Part shown: positions 25,254 through 34,009 of the stretch, one piece after another
Layout: each line of letters begins with the position of its first letter
Numbering within the stretch: position 1 is the first letter of the stretch
Origin: Paenibacillus sp. FSL W8-0186
Lineage (GTDB): Bacteria > Bacillota > Bacilli > Paenibacillales > Paenibacillaceae
Assembly: GCF_037969765.1 (NCBI RefSeq)
Contig: NZ_CP150207.1
Coordinates: 372,001-436,000 of the forward strand
DNA: 64,000 nucleotides
Direction of reading: 5' to 3'
Translations under genes and position numbers: made by a program
Notes under the pieces: model-generated
The model's database searches: none
Told to the model about the DNA's origin: nothing
Seen by the model: only the letters and a program-made list of their open reading frames with translations

Positions 25254-27536
25254 TTGCTTAGTCGAAAAGATACGCGCTATTACGGGAAAATATTTCTGGC
25301 GATGACCCTGTCGATCGTACTAACCATCACGGTTCTTTCTGGTATTCTCTACATTAATTTTGAACGAATTGCGCTTCAGCAGTCCTACGACCAGACGATG
25401 AACAGCCTCTCCCAGACCACTCAGGAGGCATCGGTGATGGCGGTCACGGCTTCCACATTCGCCAAGCAAATATATAGCGACCAGCATATCGCCAACCTGC
25501 TGAACTTTGCTGATGTCCATCCGATGGAGATTTCTACAGCCGTCCGGCAGCTGACCAATTATCGGGAGACTTCGCCTTTCATCGATTCGATTTATGTCTA
25601 TAACGCCAAAGCGCATACGTTCTATGTGAGTACGGATATGAGCGTGGCTGCGGTATTCGATGAATCGGAGTTTTACGATCATGAAATGCGGGAGATGCTT
25701 GGCAATTTGGAGGCCTATGACTCCCTGATGCCAATCCCCCGCAAGCTCAGCATTGAAGGGCTCGCTGGAAATATTGCCGAGAAGCAGCGGGATGTATATA
25801 GCTTCCTGTTGTACGACACGCTGATGCCGAAGGCGAACAGAAACGCCATTGTGGTCAACATTAAAGAAACACAACTACATAAGCATATCGACGGCTCCCT
25901 GACGAGCGATCCAGCGAACACTTTTTTGCTGGATAAGGGCGGCTATCTCGTCTCCAGCAGCTGGAAATACCCTATGCTCACCGATATGAAGGGAACCTCG
26001 TATATTAATCGGATTTTGGCCGACCCGGACTCCTCGGGCTATTTTGTGGAGGAAGTGGACGGCGTGAAATCTTTGGTTACTTACACGGAGCCGGATTATT
26101 TGGGCTGGCGGTATGTCCGGATTCTTCCGTACACGGTCATTTCTGAACGGATCGACATCCTGCGCGGGAAGACGATTATCATCACGGTCTCCATTCTGCT
26201 GGCCGGGCTGGGCATATCCTACTTCGTATCACGGCGATTGTTCTCCGGGCTCAGCAAGAAGCTGTCCCGCCTGGGCAATCTGGAAGCGGAGCAGAGGAAC
26301 AGCCTGCAGTCGATGAAATATGAATATTTGCGCAGGCTGCTGCACGGGGATGCCGACCGGAACCCGGATCGTGTTAAGACCGGCTTTGCCCGTTATGGGG
26401 TCGGGCTTGATCCCTACTCCCCGGTACGCGTGCTGCTGATGACAGTGGATGATTACCGCTCCTTTATCGAAGCTTACACGGTGGAGGATCGGCAGCTGCT
26501 GCGGTTCGGGGTGCTTAACATCGCCCAGGAAATGCTGAACGAGGCCGGGTTTGCAGCTGCCGGCGTCGTGCTTGGCGATGACCGTATTGCCGTAATCGTG
26601 CAGGCCAGGGACGAGGGAGCGGAGAATGAGCGCGAAGCGATTCTTGAGCATGCCGGCCGAATCCAAGCGGCGGTGACCCAATATTTAAAGCTGTCGATCA
26701 CGGTCTCAACCAGCATGATCGGCGAGGACATCCAGGCCGTCCACGGGCTGTGCCTGCAGGCGATCGAGGCTTCCTTCTCCCGCGTATTCCATGGCCCGGG
26801 CAGTATCATTGACTCGGAGACCGTGGAGCTGAAGAAAGCAAAACCATATGAATATCCCCTGGATAAGGAGAAGCAGCTGATTGACGAGCTGTATCTCGAA
26901 CGGATTCCTGCCGTAAAGGAGCTGTTCAGCGAAATTATCCGGGATACGGAGAATTACTCCTATATGTCGTTCCAGCTTGCGGTATCGCATTTGTCCTTTG
27001 CGCTGCAGAACGCCATTCGGTCGATGGGACGCCGCCTCTCCGTGGCGGGTGAACTGGCGATTCCTTCGATGCCGCTGTATCAGCATGAATGGAACGAGAC
27101 GCTGGAGGAGTTCATGGGGCGCTATATGCATTTATTCGACCGTCTGGAGAAGCATATGGAGGAGAACAAGGGGAGAACGAGACAGGAGGACGTGTCGGAA
27201 CGGATCATGAAACTGATTGATGAGAAGTATATGGATTCGAGCCTGTCGCTGGATTTGCTTGCGGATGAGCTAGGGCTGTCGGCCGACTATATCGGCCGGA
27301 TCTTCAAGCAGACGACATCGAAGACGATCCTTGGTTATATTCAGGAGGTCCGGATGAACAAGGTACGTGAGCTGCTGGTCGAAACCGAAGATCCGATCGG
27401 GGAAATTGCCGAACAGGCCGGATTTTCCAACAATCCGTATTTTTATAAAGCCTTTAAGAAGCATAACGGCGTAACGCCGGCTGAGTACCGCAGAATCAAC
27501 GGCTGGCAGGCGGAGCAGGAGCAGGAACTGGTTTGA
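25254..27536 (+). CDS. Membrane-bound AraC family regulator with extracellular sensor domain
   Basis: This 760-residue protein has a first membrane helix at 12-34, an extracellular sensing domain of about 270 residues, a second helix near 306-325 (IIITVSILLAGLGISYFVS), a linker region, and two AraC helix-turn-helices at about 650-750 (SLDLLADELGLSADYIGRIF, GEIAEQAGFSNNPYFYKAF). The start is TTG 25254, with GGGGGG 6 bases upstream. Such one-component regulators in Paenibacillus commonly sit beside LplB/YtcP/LipO importers and switch them on. It shares an operon with the LacI regulator, so the locus probably has both an activator and a repressor. Confidence 0.9.
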   Translation: MLSRKDTRYYGKIFLAMTLSIVLTITVLSGILYINFERIALQQSYDQTMNSLSQTTQEASVMAVTASTFAKQIYSDQHIANLLNFADVHPMEISTAVRQLTNYRETSPFIDSIYVYNAKAHTFYVSTDMSVAAVFDESEFYDHEMREMLGNLEAYDSLMPIPRKLSIEGLAGNIAEKQRDVYSFLLYDTLMPKANRNAIVVNIKETQLHKHIDGSLTSDPANTFLLDKGGYLVSSSWKYPMLTDMKGTSYINRILADPDSSGYFVEEVDGVKSLVTYTEPDYLGWRYVRILPYTVISERIDILRGKTIIITVSILLAGLGISYFVSRRLFSGLSKKLSRLGNLEAEQRNSLQSMKYEYLRRLLHGDADRNPDRVKTGFARYGVGLDPYSPVRVLLMTVDDYRSFIEAYTVEDRQLLRFGVLNIAQEMLNEAGFAAAGVVLGDDRIAVIVQARDEGAENEREAILEHAGRIQAAVTQYLKLSITVSTSMIGEDIQAVHGLCLQAIEASFSRVFHGPGSIIDSETVELKKAKPYEYPLDKEKQLIDELYLERIPAVKELFSEIIRDTENYSYMSFQLAVSHLSFALQNAIRSMGRRLSVAGELAIPSMPLYQHEWNETLEEFMGRYMHLFDRLEKHMEENKGRTRQEDVSERIMKLIDEKYMDSSLSLDLLADELGLSADYIGRIFKQTTSKTILGYIQEVRMNKVRELLVETEDPIGEIAEQAGFSNNPYFYKAFKKHNGVTPAEYRRINGWQAEQEQELV

Positions 27537-27602
27537 TGGCATGATTGTGAATGCTGATGATAGCAGCGGGGTAAATCCTGTGGACTTTCATGGTATGCAA
27601 AA

Positions 27603-27636
27603 AGACGCTAACCGCAGGGTTGGCGTCTGTTTCAAT
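27603..27636. terminator. Bidirectional terminator between convergent genes
   Basis: AGACGCTAACC and GGTTGGCGTCT pair around GCAG. The plus strand continues GTTTCAATTT, and the minus strand has TTTTT after the stem. Confidence 0.7.
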
Positions 27637-27650
27637 TTCCACTCGCAATT

Positions 27651-28106
27651 TTATGAATTGCGTTCCTTCAGCTTCTGGTGCAGATCGTTCAACTGCTGCA
27701 GCAACTGCTCATATTCCTCCCGTCCGATTTGGCAGGCACGAATTTCCTCGCTGATCCCCAGTGTAATATGCGCCTTCTCCTCGAAGGCTTTGGGCTGAAG
27801 ATGAATAAATACCTTTCTCTCATCCACCTGGGAGCGCCGCTTCTGCAGCCAGCCGTTGGCTTCCATTCGAGCAAGCATAGGAGTTAATGTGCCGGTGCCC
27901 AGATCAAGCTTCTCCCCTAGCTCCTTGACGGTGATCCCGTCCCTCTCCCATAGCGCGAGCAGCACTAAATACTGAGGGTAGGTCAGCCCGAAGGGCTGGA
28001 GCACTCCGGCATAGAGCTTGTTGAATTCACTGGCGGTTTCGTATACTGCGAAGCAGAGCTGTTTCTTGAGCGTCAAAAAATCTTCCACAATGTTCACCTT
28101 GTTCAT
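27651..28106 (-). CDS. ohrR: MarR family redox sensor, OhrR type
   Basis: This 151-residue winged-helix repressor has the OhrR signature LKKQLCFAVYETASEFNKLY, in which C18 corresponds to the peroxide-sensing cysteine. The DNA-binding region GITVKELGEKLDLGTGTLTPMLARMEANGWLQKRRS is intact. It is read from the minus strand behind the glutathione peroxidase gene with a 36-base gap, so they form an operon. ATG 28106 has no clear ribosome site; a GTG 18 bases further in is preceded by AAGGTG. Organic hydroperoxides are the known OhrR signal. Only one obvious sensing cysteine is seen, consistent with the 1-Cys class. Confidence 0.88.
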   Translation of the reverse strand: MNKVNIVEDFLTLKKQLCFAVYETASEFNKLYAGVLQPFGLTYPQYLVLLALWERDGITVKELGEKLDLGTGTLTPMLARMEANGWLQKRRSQVDERKVFIHLQPKAFEEKAHITLGISEEIRACQIGREEYEQLLQQLNDLHQKLKERNS

Positions 28107-28142
28107 CCGTAGGTTGTATGTTCATGCAATGTCTCGAATGAA

Positions 28143-28619
28143 TTACAGCAAAGGGATTAAATCCTCTTCGATTTTGCTTGGCGGGGTCGTTGGGCCGTAT
28201 CTTTTCACGACATTCCCCTCGCGATCAACGAGGAATTTGGTGAAATTCCATTTGATCTTGCTGGACAGCAGGCCCTTCTGCTGCTCCTTCAGGAATGTGA
28301 ATAACGCATCCTCGTGCTTTCCGTTAACGTCGATTTTGGCGAAAATCGGAAAGGTAACGCCGTAATTGATCTGGCAGAACTGCGTGGTTTCTTCAATGTT
28401 ATCGTACTCCTGGTTGTTGAACTGATCGCTGGGGAAGCCCAGAATGACCAATCCCTGATCCTTGTATTTACGATATAACTCTTGGAGTCCGCCGAATTGA
28501 GGGGTAAACCCGCATTTGCTGGCCGTGTTCACGATGATTAAAGGCTGTCCCTTATAATCTTGGAGCGATTTCTGCTCCCCATTGGTCATTGTAACCTGGA
28601 AATCATACACGGTATTCAC
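28143..28619 (-). CDS. Glutathione peroxidase family thiol peroxidase
   Basis: This 158-residue thioredoxin-fold peroxidase has its peroxidatic cysteine at C36 in NTASKCGFTPQF. A second cysteine, C82 in TTQFCQINYGV, is placed as the resolving residue in thioredoxin-dependent members. The conserved GFPSDQFNNQE and IKWNFTKFLVDREG blocks complete the active site. The start is GTG 28619, with GGAGG 7 bases upstream. It is the first gene of an operon with OhrR, with an operator-like repeat in its promoter, so it is probably induced by organic peroxides. Bacillus BsaA is the close relative. Confidence 0.93.
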   Translation of the reverse strand: MNTVYDFQVTMTNGEQKSLQDYKGQPLIIVNTASKCGFTPQFGGLQELYRKYKDQGLVILGFPSDQFNNQEYDNIEETTQFCQINYGVTFPIFAKIDVNGKHEDALFTFLKEQQKGLLSSKIKWNFTKFLVDREGNVVKRYGPTTPPSKIEEDLIPLL

Positions 28620-28640
28620 GGTGAAACCTCCTTAATTTAG

Positions 28641-28667
28641 TCGTACACGATTCAATCGTACACGATT
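28641..28667. promoter_or_regulatory. Candidate OhrR operator
   Basis: TCGTACACGATT occurs twice (28641-28652, 28656-28667), 3 bases apart. The second copy lies within the palindrome AATCGT-AC-ACGATT (28654-28667). It stands about 25 bases before the peroxidase start codon. Confidence 0.6.
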
Positions 28668-28800
28668 AAACTCGGTTTGGCAACAGGAAATCCCGTCAAA
28701 TCATGAAGCGGGGGTGCAATAATATACTATGCCTGACGTCACATGCAGCTCTATAATGCAAGGTAATTTCCCTTGTGAAGGAGCTAAGGAGCAGTGCTTA

Positions 28801-29397
28801 ATGAACATGACCTCATTTCTGATTTACTGTGTTATCGTGACGTTTACGCCCGGGCCAACCAATATTCTTATCCTGGCTGCGGTTAATCACTATGGGACGA
28901 GAAAAACGATGAAATATATCGCCGGGGCCTCTCTCGCTTTTTTCCTGCTAGTTGCGGCGTCTGTTATACTGAACCATGTGCTGGCAGCGAGCTTGCCGCC
29001 GTTTTTGTCCGTGGTGCGGGTAGTCGGCAGCATATTTATGCTCTATCTCGCTTACCAGATCTATAGAATGGATGTATCCAAGGAATCAGCTGGTCAGGCC
29101 ATAACAATTGCCTCCGGCTTCGCGATGCAGTTCGCCAACCCGAAGGTCGTCCTGTTTACGCTGACCGTGATTCCGGCTTATGTGATGCCTTATTACACGT
29201 CGAAGCTGATGTTGTCCGCATTTGTCGTGATCGTATCGCTTATCGGTTTAGCAGCTTATGTGACCTGGGCGGTGTTCGGTACTCTTTTCAGAAAATTTAT
29301 GCAAAAATATCAGAAGGCAGCGAACATTATTACGGCTTTGTTTCTAGTTTACTCCGCGTTTCTGGTGTCCGGGATCGCTGAGTTTGCAAAGGGGTGA
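28801..29397 (+). CDS. LysE/RhtB family amino-acid exporter
   Basis: This 198-residue inner-membrane protein starts with the LysE-family block FLIYCVIVTFTPGPTNILIL and has about six hydrophobic helices, including VVRVVGSIFMLYLAYQIYR and the FANPKVVLFTLTVIPAY motif. The frame opens at 28729, but AAGGAG at 28786-28791 places the start at ATG 28801. The next gene, an AraC regulator, overlaps its stop by 4 bases. The export substrate is unknown; homoserine, threonine or other amino acids are usual. Confidence 0.9.
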   Translation: MNMTSFLIYCVIVTFTPGPTNILILAAVNHYGTRKTMKYIAGASLAFFLLVAASVILNHVLAASLPPFLSVVRVVGSIFMLYLAYQIYRMDVSKESAGQAITIASGFAMQFANPKVVLFTLTVIPAYVMPYYTSKLMLSAFVVIVSLIGLAAYVTWAVFGTLFRKFMQKYQKAANIITALFLVYSAFLVSGIAEFAKG

Positions 29398-30194
29398 AGG
29401 AAGTGGAACGGTTCATATACAGGCAATCGGCGGGGATCACCGTATTATCGGCCAGCATTGCCGATTTTCAATATAAGAAGCATAGCCATGAGGAGTATGC
29501 CCTTGGCGTCACCTTGCGCGGCATTCAGGAATACCATCTGGACGGCAGCCTGCAATCCTCTCACCGGAACGGCGTGATGCTGTTCAACCCGGAGCAGAAT
29601 CATGACGGGCGGTCACAGGAAAGATCGGGGATTGATTATGTGATGGTTTATATTCATCCCAAGCTTTTTCTGGACTTGCTGGGACAAAAGGAGGTTGTCC
29701 TGTTCGATACACCGATCGTCTATCATGCCGGATTGCGCCAAAGCATTCTGAATTTGACGAACGCGATTTTTAGCGGCAGGCCGGAGGCGCTTTGCCATGA
29801 ATTGCTGCTGGGGCTGGCAGGGCATTTTTCCGAGGTGGAGATGCGGACGGCGGACCGTCAGGATCATGCATTTGCCCGCAAGGCTAAGGAAGTGATTCAG
29901 GGCAATGTGACTCAGGTATTGAAGCTGGATGACGTCAGCATGTTGTTTGGAATGTCGAAATATCAGTTCATCCGCGCGTTCAAGGCGAATACGGGAACGT
30001 CACCGTATCAATATTATTTGAACTGTAAGGTAGAGCGCGCCAAGCAGCTAATTGAGAAGAGCAAGGATATTTACTTGGCGGTAAGCGAGTGCGGATTTGT
30101 GGATTTAGCCCATTTGAACAGGCACTTCAAGAACATTTACGGGACGACAGCCTTCGAGTATATGTCGCATCTGGTCGCCCATAATTTGGATTGA
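29394..30194 (+). CDS. AraC family regulator with cupin sensor domain
   Basis: This 266-residue cytoplasmic regulator has an N-terminal AraC-binding cupin (HEEYALGVTLRGIQEYHLDG and VMLFNPEQNHDG) and two C-terminal helix-turn-helices (LDDVSMLFGMSKYQFIRAFKANTG, SECGFVDLAHLNRHFKNIYG). The GTG at 29394 overlaps the LysE gene's stop; a second GTG at 29403, after AAGG, is an alternative. Translational coupling suggests that it controls the exporter in response to an amino acid. Confidence 0.9.
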   Translation: MKEVERFIYRQSAGITVLSASIADFQYKKHSHEEYALGVTLRGIQEYHLDGSLQSSHRNGVMLFNPEQNHDGRSQERSGIDYVMVYIHPKLFLDLLGQKEVVLFDTPIVYHAGLRQSILNLTNAIFSGRPEALCHELLLGLAGHFSEVEMRTADRQDHAFARKAKEVIQGNVTQVLKLDDVSMLFGMSKYQFIRAFKANTGTSPYQYYLNCKVERAKQLIEKSKDIYLAVSECGFVDLAHLNRHFKNIYGTTAFEYMSHLVAHNLD

Positions 30195-30278
30195 CAGCAT
30201 AAAGCACCCAAGGATATAGTGATAACGAAAAAAAATTGCAGGCAATCGGGACGATTGCCTGCCCTAAGGAAGGTGCTT

Positions 30279-31172
30279 ATGAAAACTCATGCCTCTGTAG
30301 CAGGCAAGATTGCATTAAGCTTCGTCATGGTCATGGTTGTTATGATCATCGTCTCTTTTATTTTTGCAGCCATAGGCGTAGCTAGAGGGATGAATCTGGC
30401 TGAGCTGGAGGCCTCGATCGGGGAGAGCCTGCTGGTCCAGTATTTGCAAATGATTTTGTTTATAGCGAGCTCTTATGCGATGTATGCGTTCTTTGAACGG
30501 AAGAAGGGATGGGCAATCGGGCTCAGGCAGCGGCGGGGAGCAGCGTATGCTCTGCATGGCGCCGTGGCCGGCATCATTCTTATTTCAGCCTCTGCTGTTT
30601 TGGTTTGGGCTTTCGGCGGGGTTTCCTGGCAATGGGCCGAATGGGATCAGGAAATGCTGGTTCCTATGCTTAAGGGAGTTCTCCTGTTCGTTGGCGTCGC
30701 GGTATCCGAGGAAATATACTCCCGCGGATATGTTCAGGGACTGCTGCGCCATCATTACGGAAGCACGACTGCCATCGTAGTGAGCTCTGTTCTGTTTGCG
30801 CTTCTACATAGCCTTAATCCGGGCATGTTCAGCTCTCCGCTACCGGTCATCAACTTGATCATGGCTGGCGTCATTATGGCGGTGGCTCGCGAGGTTACCG
30901 GAGGATTGTGGTGGCCAATTGGCCTGCACTTGACCTGGAACTATTTTCAGGGCTACATATATGGCTTCAATGTCTCGGGGACGACGCGGGATTACTCTTT
31001 GCTTCATACGGTTGACCAAGGTCCGGCCTGGCTGTCGGGAGGGGGCTTTGGCCTAGAGGGAAGCGCGCTGTCTATTGTTCTACTGATCCTCGGCACCATT
31101 GCTGTGTACATGATGTACAGAAACAAAAATAAGAAAATTGATGCGGATTCCGTATCTTCGTTGTTGAAATAA
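30279..31172 (+). CDS. CPBP family intramembrane glutamic endopeptidase
   Basis: This protein of 297 residues has about eight hydrophobic segments. The CPBP/Abi signature is present: SEEIYSRGYVQG with the paired Glu and Arg, FALLHSLNPG with one His, and HLTWNYFQG with His and Asn in the third motif. The frame opens at 30219, but AAGGAAGGTG before ATG 30279 decides the start. Family roles range from prenyl-protein processing to bacteriocin immunity; no partner gene is visible here. Confidence 0.88.
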   Translation: MKTHASVAGKIALSFVMVMVVMIIVSFIFAAIGVARGMNLAELEASIGESLLVQYLQMILFIASSYAMYAFFERKKGWAIGLRQRRGAAYALHGAVAGIILISASAVLVWAFGGVSWQWAEWDQEMLVPMLKGVLLFVGVAVSEEIYSRGYVQGLLRHHYGSTTAIVVSSVLFALLHSLNPGMFSSPLPVINLIMAGVIMAVAREVTGGLWWPIGLHLTWNYFQGYIYGFNVSGTTRDYSLLHTVDQGPAWLSGGGFGLEGSALSIVLLILGTIAVYMMYRNKNKKIDADSVSSLLK

Positions 31173-31217
31173 GTTCTGCTTATATTGGCGGAGGGAAGCG
31201 TAGAAGGCATACCTTAA

Positions 31218-31250
31218 ACCAGCCCTGTTTCATAATGAAACAGGGCTGGT
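31218..31250. terminator. Long perfect inverted repeat
   Basis: Two 16-base arms (ACCAGCCCTGTTTCAT and its complement) are separated by one base. No T run follows on the plus strand, so it may end transcription only weakly or serve as a stabiliser. Confidence 0.55.
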
Positions 31251-31331
31251 TGGCCTGGATTTCTTGTCCGCGCTTAACCCTTCGGTTATAGTGGAGTATA
31301 GACAAATACGGTTAGATGAAAGAGGAAGATC

Positions 31332-32309
31332 ATGGCAACGATTCATGATGTAGCACTAAGGGCGGGGGTATCGGTAACGACGGTATCCCGCGTGATGAAT
31401 AACAGGGGATATATTAGCGAAACTACCCGCAGCAAAGTATTTGCGGCCATGGATGAGCTGGGATACCAGCCGAATGAGATCGCACGCTCTTTGCTTCGCA
31501 AGCAGTCGAATATTCTAGGCCTGATTGTGCCCAGCGTATCTCATCCGTTCTTTAGCGAATTAGCGGATCGCATAGAATATTATGCTTATCTGAAGGGTTA
31601 TAAAGTGCTGCTGTGCAATTCTCAGCTTGATCCCGTCAAGGAACGGGACTATATTGAAATGCTGCGCCGCAACCGGGTGGACGGCATCATTATGGGAAGC
31701 CATACGCTGGAGGTTGATGAATACCGCAATCTCCGCTCGCCGATCGTTACGTTTGACCGCCAGATCGGGGAGGATATTCCTTACATCAGCTCGGATAACT
31801 ATGAAGGAGGCAGGCTGGCGACGGAAAGGCTTATCAGCCAGGGCTGCCGCAAGATTGCCCATATATGCGGTAATTTACAGCTCGATTTGCTGGCAAATCG
31901 CAGGACGGATGCATTCAGGGATGTTGTTCAGCGGCATGGTGTGGAGCATCTTATTATTCAGACGGATATGAACGTATTTGACCAAGCTAGGTATGAGCAG
32001 CTGCTGCGGGAGCTGTTAACCGCCAATCCCGAGATTGATGGAATTTTCGCGACAAGCGACATTATCGGGGCATTCGCGATAAAAGAATGCGAATTTGCAG
32101 GCAAACGGGTGCCAGAGGATGTCAAAATTATCGGCTACGACGATGTGAACGCAGCCCGCTGGTTTACGCCGGAGCTGACTACCATCCGTCAGCCGATTGA
32201 CGAGTTCGGAAGGATGGCGGTAGAAGTGCTTAGCAGTCAGGTAGAAGGGGAGCCAGTGGAGATCGCCAATTCACTGCCCGTGGAATTAATTGTTCGAGGA
32301 ACAGCATAA
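31332..32309 (+). CDS. LacI family regulator of the fructan/sucrose operon
   Basis: This 325-residue regulator has an intact N-terminal helix-turn-helix (TIHDVALRAGVSVTTVSRVMNNRGYIS), hinge QPNEIARSLLRKQ, and a sugar-binding sensor (ILGLIVPSVSHPFFSEL to ELTTIRQPIDEFGRMAVEVL). GAAAGAGGAAG precedes the ATG. It stands upstream of the fructan operon in the same direction, separated by a terminator. Two TGTYAA-N4-TTGACA repeats in the operon promoter are the likely binding sites. By analogy with ScrR-type proteins the effector may be fructose or a phosphorylated form; that is inference. Confidence 0.92.
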   Translation: MATIHDVALRAGVSVTTVSRVMNNRGYISETTRSKVFAAMDELGYQPNEIARSLLRKQSNILGLIVPSVSHPFFSELADRIEYYAYLKGYKVLLCNSQLDPVKERDYIEMLRRNRVDGIIMGSHTLEVDEYRNLRSPIVTFDRQIGEDIPYISSDNYEGGRLATERLISQGCRKIAHICGNLQLDLLANRRTDAFRDVVQRHGVEHLIIQTDMNVFDQARYEQLLRELLTANPEIDGIFATSDIIGAFAIKECEFAGKRVPEDVKIIGYDDVNAARWFTPELTTIRQPIDEFGRMAVEVLSSQVEGEPVEIANSLPVELIVRGTA

Positions 32310-32323
32310 TATTCGATGTAATA

Positions 32324-32363
32324 AACGCGTTCATTTGGCATCATCAAATGGATGCGTTTTTTT
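32324..32363 (+). terminator. Intrinsic terminator after the LacI gene
   Basis: AACGCGTTCATTTG pairs imperfectly with CAAATGGATGCGTT around a 7-base loop and runs into seven T. Confidence 0.8.
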
Positions 32364-32422
32364 GTGGCATCATCAACACGAACGGACCATTCGACAAAAT
32401 CAGATCATTTTCTATAAATTTA

Positions 32423-32462
32423 TGTCAAACGATTGACATATGTTAAAGGTTTGACATACAAT
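32423..32462 (+). promoter_or_regulatory. Promoter with tandem operators of the fructan operon
   Basis: TGTCAA-ACGA-TTGACA (32423-32438) is a perfect inverted repeat. TGTTAA-AGGT-TTGACA (32441-32456) is a close second copy, 18 bases further on. TTGACA (32433-32438), 18 bases, TACAAT (32457-32462) gives the promoter, so the first site covers the -35 element and the second fills the spacer. Repression by the adjacent LacI protein is inferred. Confidence 0.65.
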
Positions 32463-32479
32463 CTTAATTGCAAGCATGC

Positions 32480-32518
32480 TGCAAGCGATTACATTACGGC
32501 AAGTGATTCAAGCGCTTG
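32480..32518. promoter_or_regulatory. cre-like site and CAAGCGCTTG palindrome
   Basis: TGCAAGCGATTACA (32480-32493) fits the CcpA cre consensus except for C in position 3. CAAGCGCTTG (32509-32518) is a further perfect palindrome of the LacI/CcpA type. Both are downstream of the promoter, a usual place for catabolite-repression road blocks. Confidence 0.5.
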
Positions 32519-32573
32519 CCACACCAAACATGAACCATTAGTTTCCAGTAACTTAATTAACGGGGGGAAAGCA

Positions 32574-33908
32574 ATGAAACGATGGAATGGGTTGAGCGTG
32601 ACAGTAATTTTTGTACTTTTGGCAATGATTGTGTCGGCCTGTGGGGGGAGCGGCGGCAATTCCGGCAGTGGTGAGACAGGCAATAACGGAGCTAACGCGT
32701 CGGGCAAAGCCGTTAAAATCTCTCTACTGAACTCAAAAGGTGAAATCCAGACTCAGCTTGAAGAAGCAGCAAAGGCGTTCCACGAGGATAATCCGGATAT
32801 CACCCTGGAAATCATGGCTGCTCCGGCAGGCACCTCTCCATTCGAGCGGGCTTCCACTTTGTATGCCTCGGGAAATCCGCCAACGATGATGATGCTCGAT
32901 ACAGGGGATGTAGAGAAGTTTAAGGATCGGATTCTTGATTTGAGCGAGGAGAAGTGGAATGCGGATGCCGTCGAGAATGCGACGAACCTGACGACATTCG
33001 ATGGCAAGAATTATGGCTTCCCGCTAGCGATCGAAGGTTATGGCTTCATTTACAACAAAGCCGTTCTTGATGAAGCGGCGGGCGGCAGCTTCGATCCGTC
33101 TACGGTGAAGACCAGAGATGATCTGGAAAACTTGTTTAAGCAGATTGAAGCGTCCGGCAAAAAGGCGCTGATCATCTCTCCAATGGATTGGTCGCTCGGC
33201 GCCCACTTCCTGCCTTTGGCTTATGCCGGACAGAACAAGGACATGGCCGAAGTAAACCAATTCATGGATTCACTGAAGGCCGGCACAGAAGACTTATCGG
33301 GTAATGCCGTACTGAATGGTCTGTTGGATACATTCGATATGATGAAACAATACAATATCGACAAGAAGTCTCCATTAGCGGGTGTATATGAGCGCGGCCC
33401 TGAAGTGCTCGGCAAAGGCGAGGTGGGCATTTGGTTCCAAGGCAACTGGGCATGGCCGCAAATTCAAGATTTCGACACCGCAAGCGGAGCTTACGGCTTC
33501 CTGCCCGTACCGGTCAGCAACAACCCGGAAGATTACGGCAACCAGGAGATTTCATCGGCGGTTTCCAAGCGGATCATTGTAGACAAAGAGAAGAGTACGC
33601 CTGAACAGCAGGAAGCCGCGAAGAAATTCCTGAATTGGATCGTGTACGAGGAGAAAGGCCAGGACTTCCTAGTCAACCAAGCAAGCATTATTCCAGCGTT
33701 TAAGAATATCACGATTCCAGCCGCTGATCCGCTCGGCCAGTCTATTCAGGACTACATTGCCAGAGGCAAATCCCAAGAGTCCATGAGTACTCTTCCCGCG
33801 GATCACTGGGCCAAGGTCGGTGCTTCGATGCAGAAATATTTAAACGATTCCGGCGATCGGGCTACATTGATTAAAGAAATCGAAGAGTATTGGACAAGCG
33901 TGAAATAA
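32574..33908 (+). CDS. Sugar-binding lipoprotein of the fructan/sucrose importer
   Basis: This protein of 444 residues is an extracellular solute-binding protein of family 1. The signal ends in the lipobox VSAC with C23, followed by a Gly/Ser/Asn-rich spacer. The mature domain begins KISLLNSKGEIQTQ, and contains the family region PTMMMLDTGDVEKFKD and an aromatic patch GIWFQGNWAWPQI. The frame opens at 32433, but GGGGGGAAAG points to ATG 32574; the upstream part holds the operators. It is the first gene of the operon, followed by a hairpin and two permeases. Fructo-oligosaccharide or sucrose binding is inferred from GH32 and fructokinase. Confidence 0.92.
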   Translation: MKRWNGLSVTVIFVLLAMIVSACGGSGGNSGSGETGNNGANASGKAVKISLLNSKGEIQTQLEEAAKAFHEDNPDITLEIMAAPAGTSPFERASTLYASGNPPTMMMLDTGDVEKFKDRILDLSEEKWNADAVENATNLTTFDGKNYGFPLAIEGYGFIYNKAVLDEAAGGSFDPSTVKTRDDLENLFKQIEASGKKALIISPMDWSLGAHFLPLAYAGQNKDMAEVNQFMDSLKAGTEDLSGNAVLNGLLDTFDMMKQYNIDKKSPLAGVYERGPEVLGKGEVGIWFQGNWAWPQIQDFDTASGAYGFLPVPVSNNPEDYGNQEISSAVSKRIIVDKEKSTPEQQEAAKKFLNWIVYEEKGQDFLVNQASIIPAFKNITIPAADPLGQSIQDYIARGKSQESMSTLPADHWAKVGASMQKYLNDSGDRATLIKEIEEYWTSVK

Positions 33909-33938
33909 TCTATTTACATCAGATGACAAGTTGATAGT

Positions 33939-33980
33939 GATGGGTAAGAGCACATCGTGTATCTTACCCATCGCTTTCTT
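33939..33980 (+). terminator. Hairpin between binding-protein and permease genes
   Basis: GATGGGTAAGA (33939-33949) pairs perfectly with TCTTACCCATC (33962-33972) and is followed by GCTTTCTT. A partial terminator or stabiliser that raises binding-protein levels is likely. Confidence 0.65.
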
Positions 33981-34009
33981 CACAATGACAGAGGAAAAGA
34001 GGAATCGTT

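Noticed and set aside
31218..31250. Long inverted repeat as the end of an insertion sequence
   Set aside because: The arms are adjacent and not separated by a transposase gene; it is a simple hairpin.
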